Assembly: GCA_964455375.1 (NCBI GenBank)
Contig: CAYVXE010000134.1
Location: 1-11,145, forward strand
Source: CAYVXE01 sp964455375
GTDB taxonomy: Bacteria > Zhuqueibacterota > Zhuqueibacteria > Oceanimicrobiales > Oceanimicrobiaceae
Length of the DNA: 11,145 nucleotides
Direction of reading: 5' to 3'
The notes beneath the pieces were generated by a model. The model had not been told where the DNA came from. It saw only the letters and a list, made by a program, of their open reading frames with translations, and made no database searches. Positions 6,340-11,145 of the stretch are shown here, piece by piece (the first letter of the stretch is position 1; every line of letters begins with the position of its first letter). The position numbers were made by a program, and so were the translations under genes.

Positions 6340-7473
6340 TTAATTCATAGAATCTTTTTCCCTGAGTTTTTGTACTTCTTCGGTCATATCAATTCCAACA
6401 GGGCACCAGGTAATACAGCGGCCACAACCGACGCATCCGGAAGTACCAAACTGATCGATCCAAGATGCTAATTTATGAGTAATCCATTGACGGTATCGCG
6501 CATTACCACTCATACGCACACTGCCGCCATGTACATAAGAGAAATCCTTGGTATAGCATGAATCCCAAATTCGCCACCGTTCTGCGTTCTCTCCAGATAA
6601 ATCAGTAACATCCTCTACAGATGTACAAAAACATGTGGGGCAAACCATCGTACAATTGGCACAATTCATACAACGCTCCGCGACAGTATCCCAATGTGTG
6701 CTTTCCCGATTCCGGTACAATAGCTCTTTAATGTCTGTTGTATTCAATTTTCTGCCCATTTCTTCAGCGGTCTTTTCTACCAGAGCTTCTGCTTTTGTTA
6801 CTTTTTCCGGAGTTGCCGCCTCAAGTGCTAATTCTTTTATGATTTTTGCTCCTTCCTTCGAGCCGGAAACTACTACAAAATAATGTTCGTCTTTTTCCGC
6901 AACTTCTGTCAATGACAGATCAAACCCTGACTCTAATCGGGGGCCGGTTTTCATGGAAGCACAAAAACAAGTTCCACCAGCACGAGTGCAGTTCACTGCA
7001 ACAATAAATATTTTGTTGCGCCTGCGGGAATAATGACCATCAACGTACGCACTTTCCATCAACACCTTATCCTGAACGTGAATAGCATTCATATCGCAGG
7101 CACGAACGCCAATAAAAGCCGCCTTCTGAACTGAGTCATCTTTCGAATCAACTTCGAAAGATCCGTTTTTCTTTTTTGTTGCCTGCCATAAACGTATCCG
7201 CGATGGATGAAGATATTTCTTCCAAGATTGAGCTCCAACCACATAACTAAAAAATGTTTTACTTTTTTGTTCAATCAGTCTGTAATGTCCGCTTTTTTGA
7301 TCGTCAATCATCCCAACCGGTAATTCTTTGGCTGTTTCAACTTCGTCATATGTAATTGCACCATCGCGAATTGTTGGAGCAATCAATCGATATTCATTAT
7401 GTTTTAAAATCTCAAATAAGCTGTCCAGCTTATTAGCTGCTAAGAAAAAATGTAGCCCGTTATTCGAATTCAT
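6340..7473 (-). CDS. hydB: Sulfhydrogenase beta subunit, 4Fe-4S dicluster protein
   Basis: A 377-residue iron-sulfur subunit related to HydB of sulfhydrogenases and AsrA of anaerobic sulfite reductase. The C-terminal part has two ferredoxin-type sites: C268, C271, C274 and C278 (CMNCANCTMVCP), and C347, C350, C353 and C357 (CVGCGRCITWCP). Further cysteines are C126 (GVRACD), C162, C169 and C171 (CTRAGGTCFC), and C281, C283 and C306; these look conserved in the family and may hold another cluster. It should pass electrons between the flavin of HydG and the small-subunit clusters. It is the first gene of the hydrogenase operon, 53 bp after tonB. No good ribosome binding site is visible before ATG 7473, but the N-terminal sequence reads as a plausible start. 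The gene is intact. Confidence 0.93.
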   Translation of the reverse strand: MNSNNGLHFFLAANKLDSLFEILKHNEYRLIAPTIRDGAITYDEVETAKELPVGMIDDQKSGHYRLIEQKSKTFFSYVVGAQSWKKYLHPSRIRLWQATKKKNGSFEVDSKDDSVQKAAFIGVRACDMNAIHVQDKVLMESAYVDGHYSRRRNKIFIVAVNCTRAGGTCFCASMKTGPRLESGFDLSLTEVAEKDEHYFVVVSGSKEGAKIIKELALEAATPEKVTKAEALVEKTAEEMGRKLNTTDIKELLYRNRESTHWDTVAERCMNCANCTMVCPTCFCTSVEDVTDLSGENAERWRIWDSCYTKDFSYVHGGSVRMSGNARYRQWITHKLASWIDQFGTSGCVGCGRCITWCPVGIDMTEEVQKLREKDSMN

Positions 7474-7526
7474 GTCACTAGCTCAGAGACCGTTTCAAAT
7501 GAATAAACTAATTAATTACAACTGCA

Positions 7527-8186
7527 CTAAGAACCAGCTCCACCCAGCTTAAAATTAACTGGAATGGACACCCAAACTTTTACCGGCTTATCCCGTTGTT
7601 TTGCAGGATGCCATTTTACGTTCATCACAGCGGCTGCCGCCGCGGCTTCAAAGCCTACATTGCTGCCGGCACCCTTAAGAATTTGAGTTTTGACGGAATT
7701 CCCTTTTTCATCGATCAATACACCCACCACAACTCGGGATTCTAACCCTGCTTTACGTGCAATTTCGGGATACTTTAAATTTTTCTGGATGGCGGCGTAC
7801 CCACCGATCGGCTTGGGCGGTTCATCGTACGGTATGAAAACATAATTCCCATAATCCTCTTCCGGTGGCGGTGGCGGTGGCGGTAATTCGGACAAATCCA
7901 AATCAGTCGATTCTATGGTCAAATCCTCAGGGATATCCTCATTTTCACTTGGAATCGGGATAGACGGTCTTGGCGGCGGCGGCGGTTTTTTTATTTGTTC
8001 TGTAGGAGGAATGTCTTCTACATGAATTTCGACCGCTTTCGCATTAATCTGCTTCGGTCCCATCTCAAACTGTGGCAGAGCATGGAACACCACAAGCATC
8101 AAAAACAATGAGATAGTGAGACAAATCTCAAAAACTTTTCGGGACTTAAGCTTAAGATTTGCCTCCGGCAGTTTTTTTCTTACCAT
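7527..8186 (-). CDS. tonB: TonB energy-transducing protein
   Basis: A 219-residue inner-membrane protein that couples proton motive force from ExbB/ExbD to outer-membrane TonB-dependent transporters. It has a short basic cytoplasmic N-terminus, one membrane helix (about 19-37), a Pro/Glu-rich periplasmic spacer with two poly-proline runs (68-72 and 102-108), and a C-terminal TonB domain (about 128-213) with LKYPEIARKAGLESRVVVG, DEKGNSVKTQILKG, A-rich helix and VKWHPAKQRDKPV. The C-terminal domain is complete. ATG 8186 is preceded by AGGAGAG. No exbB, exbD or receptor gene is adjacent, so it is a stand-alone copy here. The 53 bp to hydB would allow read-through into the hydrogenase operon, but no functional link is known to me. 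Confidence 0.93.
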   Translation of the reverse strand: MVRKKLPEANLKLKSRKVFEICLTISLFLMLVVFHALPQFEMGPKQINAKAVEIHVEDIPPTEQIKKPPPPPRPSIPIPSENEDIPEDLTIESTDLDLSELPPPPPPPEEDYGNYVFIPYDEPPKPIGGYAAIQKNLKYPEIARKAGLESRVVVGVLIDEKGNSVKTQILKGAGSNVGFEAAAAAAVMNVKWHPAKQRDKPVKVWVSIPVNFKLGGAGS

Positions 8187-8576
8187 AACAACTCTCCTAT
8201 GTAATAATTAATATTTTTTTCGAAGTTAGTATTTAAACGTACTCTCTGCAAAGCGTATACCAGAGAAAAAAAACTTTCTTATTACTATATATCTAATTAT
8301 TTATTAAAAAATTAACTGTATGTTCCCTATTCATCTACAAAGGTATTCTCTACTAATATTGAGAAAATAGATGATGGTAATTCCCAATTGTAAGAATTCA
8401 GTTATGCCGAATATTTCAAAGAGGAAGGAAGGGTTAACTAAAATAGCCGTCGTGGAATTTCATTCTCCAAAGTACTGATCTTCAGATCCTAAAAACTCCA
8501 TTATTACGGCCTGTACAGAAGGGATATATTTGTTCTGTGATGCGTTAAATTGACAGGAAACACGCGGCTAGATGTC

Positions 8577-8608
8577 ATTCCTCATCCTAGTGTTGCCGGA
8601 TGAAGAAT
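8577..8608. other. Imperfect hairpin
   Basis: ATTC-C-TCATCC pairs with GGATGA-A-GAAT around a ten-base loop (8588-8597), giving ten pairs with one C/A mismatch. No run of T follows on either strand, so it is not a standard terminator. It could be part of a structured RNA or a chance fold. Confidence 0.3.
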
Positions 8609-8674
8609 CTCTTGCTGAATTAATGTCTCTTTATAAAACAAACGCTTAAGGAAGAGTACTCGCACATTGACGGA

Positions 8675-8702
8675 TTTTCCCCCGGCGGCTGCCGGGGGAA
8701 AA
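8675..8702 (-). terminator. Strong GC hairpin downstream of the DUF2934 gene, candidate terminator
   Basis: A perfect 12-bp inverted repeat with a four-base loop: TTTTCCCCCGGC, loop GGCT, GCCGGGGGAAAA. It begins 27 bp past the stop of the DUF2934 gene and is the most stable structure in the intergenic region. Read in the gene's direction, the T run is in the 5' arm and the 3' arm ends in A, so the classical U-tract is missing. It is best regarded as a transcript-end or RNA-stabilising hairpin with uncertain terminator activity. Confidence 0.45.
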
Positions 8703-8729
8703 AGGACCTGTCAGAAGATACGTTTTCAG

Positions 8730-8975
8730 TCAAGCACCCATAAGCTCATTTTCAGCTTGCAGCCAATATTCAAGATCATGGCCCGGCTCACTGCCTTGCT
8801 CTTGATAAATTTGATATGCTCGTAAGCGAATATCATTTTCGCTTGGAACAGCATTCACGACCTTTACTGCGGTTTTTGATGACCTTTTGCCGTTTGTGGC
8901 TTGTTTAGATGTGCTTTTCCGGGCCCTGTTTTTTGGGGCAGATACGAATGTTTTCTTTTTAACTGTTGCAGCCAT
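8730..8975 (-). CDS. Small DUF2934 domain protein
   Basis: An 81-residue protein of unknown function. Residues 1-38 are rich in Lys, Arg, Ser, Thr and Ala (KKKTFVSAPKNRARKSTSKQ), resembling a disordered basic tail that could bind nucleic acid. Residues about 47-79 match the DUF2934 pattern: IRLRAYQIYQEQGSEPGHDL followed by EYWLQAENEL, in line with the common IRxRAYEIY...G..GHDLEDWL.AE.EL form. The start is secured by AGGAGGT five bases before ATG 8975, the best ribosome binding site in the window. It is a single-gene unit between two long non-coding stretches, followed by a strong hairpin. No function is known to me for this family; the gene call is solid. Confidence 0.88.
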   Translation of the reverse strand: MAATVKKKTFVSAPKNRARKSTSKQATNGKRSSKTAVKVVNAVPSENDIRLRAYQIYQEQGSEPGHDLEYWLQAENELMGA

Positions 8976-9256
8976 TGCAAACCTCCTTTTTTGTTAAACA
9001 ATCGTTTTCAAAATTGGCAGATACTATACAAACGTTTACTATGACAAATATTACACTAAATATAGGATAAATTATATTTTTTACAACTGCAATAATTTCA
9101 ACAAATTATTACAATTATTTCTTAATTTTTGCAAAGCTTTTATTTTCTGTGTTTTTTTGCGCATAATGCATTCTTGACTGTACATTAAATGTAAATTGTT
9201 TTGTGAAAAGTACTCCCAACATGAATTAGACCACGAAAAAAACCTTCATTATCTTT

Positions 9257-9286
9257 TGTAAAGGGCTAATAAATGCCTGCTTTACA
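9257..9286 (+). promoter_or_regulatory. Inverted repeat upstream of the repeat-protein gene
   Basis: TGTAAAG-GGC pairs with GCC-TG-CTTTACA around the loop TAATAAAT: seven outer pairs, a two-base bulge and three inner GC pairs. It ends 52 bp before the ATG at 9339. Depending on where transcription starts it could be an operator or a leader hairpin. No T-run follows, so it is not a terminator for an upstream transcript. Confidence 0.35.
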
Positions 9287-9292
9287 TGAAAA

Positions 9293-9321
9293 TTGTTTAA
9301 AAAGACCTCCTCAAATATACA
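9293..9321 (+). promoter_or_regulatory. Weak candidate promoter of the repeat-protein gene
   Basis: TTGTTT, a 17-bp spacer and TATACA (9316-9321) have correct geometry. A start near 9328 would leave only about 11 bases of leader, in line with the lack of a Shine-Dalgarno site before ATG 9339. The -35 matches only three of six consensus bases, so the call is tentative. Confidence 0.25.
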
Positions 9322-9338
9322 GCTAAACTAAACCAACA

Positions 9339-11145
9339 ATGAAATCAACAAGACAATTAATGTCCACCATCCTGCTGTTTGCAACATTGCTGTTGAATGT
9401 TTCAGGTGTGATCTTCTCACAAACCAACCCATGTATTACTATACGAGCTAATCATTTCAGCGATAAAACAACTTTCTTTACCAATCCTGACACATTTTCT
9501 GTTTTAGTAAAACCAGATGCTCAGAGCCCCGACCTGACAACAAAAAAGACTCCCTGTTTGAACGTGCTCAAATCAGGCTTTTACAAAATCACAGCCAAAG
9601 TTGAATATTCAGAAGGCCAGGATAACGAATCATTTTATCTAACCGTTCTAAACCAGTTTACACCAAAAACAGAGATGCCGGTTTGCAACCCGAACGCAGG
9701 TCCATTTAAGGTGATACCGGATATCGCATCCGGACCATTGGGCAGAAATGCAGAAGCCGATACCACACGCAATGTTGGATTATATTATTTCGAAGCAGGA
9801 ATCGACACCATTCAGCTCAATCATTATTTCAACATCCAAAATCAATACCCTGACTTTCTCAACACACCGGGACAGTTTATCAAACCCGAAGATATCGAAA
9901 GTGTTCACATTTCCAGGTTTGATATTACATTTATCGCTACGACTGCGCAGGTCTACGATATTCAACTCAGGGAAACGGCCTCAGTTGACACAGCACAGCT
10001 CACACAGTCGGTAGACTTTGCCATTCAAATTACGAATAACGGGCCGGGCACCGCCTATGAAGTCGTCGTTGCCGACACCTTGCCACGATATTTTCAAATA
10101 ACGGCCTTCAACCAGACACCGGATTCCATTAAAGACAACCGGATTCTTTTCTGGAACTTTGACTCATTAAACACGAAACAATCAAAAGAAATTTCGCTGA
10201 CCGGCAATTTTATCCCCGCTGTTCAAACACCGTTTATCGCGACCAATAAAGCCTTTGTCACCTCTTTATGCGATACCAACAGTACCAACAATCGGGATAG
10301 CAGCAGCGTCACTGTCATTGCCAAGAAACTATTCAGCGATATTGAACTTAGCCAGACCATTATCGCAGATTCCATGTCCTTTTCAGAAACTGACACAACC
10401 TATTTTACGAAACCGGGCGGGACGATAACGTATCGTATCAACGTGCAAAACATATCCGATGTAGCGGCTGAAAATATCGTTCTGTTCGCCAACGTTCCAC
10501 CCTTCACGTCGCTGAAAGATTCCACGTTGACAGACTCACTGCAATGGAAGATCAAACTTTTACCGGCTTTTCAGGACACACTGCTCAGCTACCAGGTTCA
10601 GGTCGATACCGGGCTCGCACCCGGCACATACGCAATCGTCAATAATGTCTCCGGTTTTGCAGAAAATGAAGCACCGAACAAACTTACAAATAATTCTGTA
10701 AGCAGCACGGTTCTTCTCACCGTGCAAGAAAAGCCACCACTGATTCTCCCCGATCTTTCCGTTTCACAATATGTCCGAACAGATTCGTTTGCGGTGCAGG
10801 ACGCCGACACACTCTGGTTTGCGGATAGCGGTGACTCGCTGATATATTTTATCTCGGTCAAAAATCTCACTGCCGCCGAAGCAGAAAACGCCGTACTTCA
10901 TGTTCAGTTCTCTGACTTTTTGCTAACCGAATTTTCGCCTGACACATCGGCTGAGATCACGTTCGGAAAATTGAAGCCTTTGGCAGACACATCTTTTGCC
11001 CTAGTTGGAAAGCTCAAATCCGATTTACCTGAAGGCTTAAATACGATTCAGACATTCGTCAGCATTTCAGCAGACAACGAAGACCCCAACACATTAAACA
11101 ACAACCGGGACAGCACAACGGTCTTCAATTACAATCCACCGCCAC
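9339..11145 (+). CDS. Large secreted DUF11-type repeat protein, 3' end outside the window
   Basis: An open frame of 602 codons with no stop up to the window edge. An in-frame TAA at 9324 fixes ATG 9339 as the first possible start; no Shine-Dalgarno site is seen. Residues 1-28 are a signal peptide (MKSTRQLMSTILLF, cut near FSQ). Residues about 29-205 form an N-terminal region with IDTIQLNHYFNIQNQYPDFL and ESVHISRFDI that I cannot name. Then come three tandem DUF11/CARDB-like beta-sandwich repeats at about 206-330, 331-467 and 468-602. They share the pattern of an opening D-x-x-L/V-S strand, an ITNNGPG, VQNISDVAAEN or VKNLTAAEAEN strand, and a closing D/N-rich N-N-R-D-S or T-N-N-S-V-S-S-T-V strand. 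Such proteins are exported and surface-displayed or structural. A C-terminal sorting domain like that of the phosphoesterase may lie beyond the window. The role is unknown. Confidence 0.85.
   Translation, partial: MKSTRQLMSTILLFATLLLNVSGVIFSQTNPCITIRANHFSDKTTFFTNPDTFSVLVKPDAQSPDLTTKKTPCLNVLKSGFYKITAKVEYSEGQDNESFYLTVLNQFTPKTEMPVCNPNAGPFKVIPDIASGPLGRNAEADTTRNVGLYYFEAGIDTIQLNHYFNIQNQYPDFLNTPGQFIKPEDIESVHISRFDITFIATTAQVYDIQLRETASVDTAQLTQSVDFAIQITNNGPGTAYEVVVADTLPRYFQITAFNQTPDSIKDNRILFWNFDSLNTKQSKEISLTGNFIPAVQTPFIATNKAFVTSLCDTNSTNNRDSSSVTVIAKKLFSDIELSQTIIADSMSFSETDTTYFTKPGGTITYRINVQNISDVAAENIVLFANVPPFTSLKDSTLTDSLQWKIKLLPAFQDTLLSYQVQVDTGLAPGTYAIVNNVSGFAENEAPNKLTNNSVSSTVLLTVQEKPPLILPDLSVSQYVRTDSFAVQDADTLWFADSGDSLIYFISVKNLTAAEAENAVLHVQFSDFLLTEFSPDTSAEITFGKLKPLADTSFALVGKLKSDLPEGLNTIQTFVSISADNEDPNTLNNNRDSTTVFNYNPPP

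Larger units (their letters stand above)
8187..8729. other. 543 bp intergenic region without a supported gene
   Basis: Between tonB and the DUF2934 gene, both on the minus strand. The part nearest tonB (8190-8330) is very AT-rich and probably contains its promoter, though I see no convincing -35/-10 pair. Two hairpins lie toward the right: an imperfect one at 8577-8608 and a strong one at 8675-8702. No reading frame has a ribosome binding site and a recognisable product, and no tRNA-like or riboswitch-like layout is visible. An unannotated small RNA cannot be excluded. Confidence 0.6.
8976..9338. other. AT-rich divergent intergenic region
   Basis: A 363 bp region between the divergent DUF2934 gene and the plus-strand repeat protein, so it must hold promoters for both. 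Visible features are AAACGTTT, an 8-bp palindrome flanked by direct ACTAT repeats around 9024-9044; TACATT-A-AATGTA at 9181-9193, a perfect 13-base palindrome; and a hairpin at 9257-9286. I find no gene. Promoter hexamers are ambiguous because of the high AT content. Confidence 0.6.

Noticed and set aside
7527..8186. TonB as a functional member of the hydrogenase operon
   Set aside because: Adjacency only; TonB powers outer-membrane transport and no receptor or ExbB/ExbD gene is nearby.
8371..8478. Small plus-strand frame of 35 codons in the intergenic region
   Set aside because: No Shine-Dalgarno site, no recognisable product, and the length is expected by chance.
9598..10870. Frames overlapping the long plus-strand gene in other phases (9748-10014, 9780-9965, 10598-10870)
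   Set aside because: The 602-codon open frame with signal peptide and repeats explains this region; the others are shadows.

Overview
The window carries ten protein-coding genes. Nine are on the minus strand, and one on the plus strand runs off the right edge. There are no RNA genes, CRISPR arrays or insertion sequences that I can see. The likely source is a Gram-negative bacterium of the Fibrobacterota-Chlorobiota-Bacteroidota neighbourhood, such as Calditrichota, candidate division KSB1 or Ignavibacteria. This is inferred from the C-terminal tail of the phosphoesterase (YPNPFNPATTL followed by a FlgD/T9SS-type sorting domain), a TonB protein, a lipoprotein with a lipobox, and a large secreted DUF11-type repeat protein. 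Several minus-strand genes have Shine-Dalgarno sites; the plus-strand gene does not.

Left part (132-2331): a two-gene minus-strand unit. A secreted purple-acid-phosphatase-like metallophosphoesterase with a sorting domain is transcribed first, followed after 34 bp by a lipoprotein built from two OB-like domains. The roughly 100 bp leader of the phosphoesterase holds a perfect TTGAC-TTT-GTCAA palindrome and an FNR-box-like site.

Middle part (2435-7473): a compact minus-strand operon for a cytoplasmic group 3b [NiFe] hydrogenase (bifunctional NADP-linked hydrogenase/sulfhydrogenase). In transcription order it is hydB (beta, Fe-S electron transfer), a cyclic-nucleotide-binding-fold protein with no DNA-binding domain, hydG (gamma, FAD/NAD(P)H module), hydD (delta, small subunit with three [4Fe-4S] sites), hydA (alpha, NiFe catalytic subunit) and a C-terminal maturation protease. 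Electrons are expected to pass between NAD(P)H at HydG, the HydB and HydD clusters, and H+/H2 (or sulfur) at HydA; the protease trims HydA after nickel insertion. Spacings are short or overlapping (53, 23, 15, 3, -11 and -1 bp, the first being the gap to tonB). No hyp maturation genes are present here.

Right part (7527-11145): tonB lies just upstream of the hydrogenase genes. It is followed by about 540 bp without a supported gene, a small DUF2934 protein, a 363 bp AT-rich divergent region with a hairpin, and a plus-strand gene from 9339 to beyond the window. That last gene encodes a signal peptide, a novel-looking N-terminal region and at least three DUF11-like repeats.

The most interesting item is the CRP-like sensor fold with an altered nucleotide pocket embedded in the hydrogenase operon. 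I see no clear evidence for a wholly new system.
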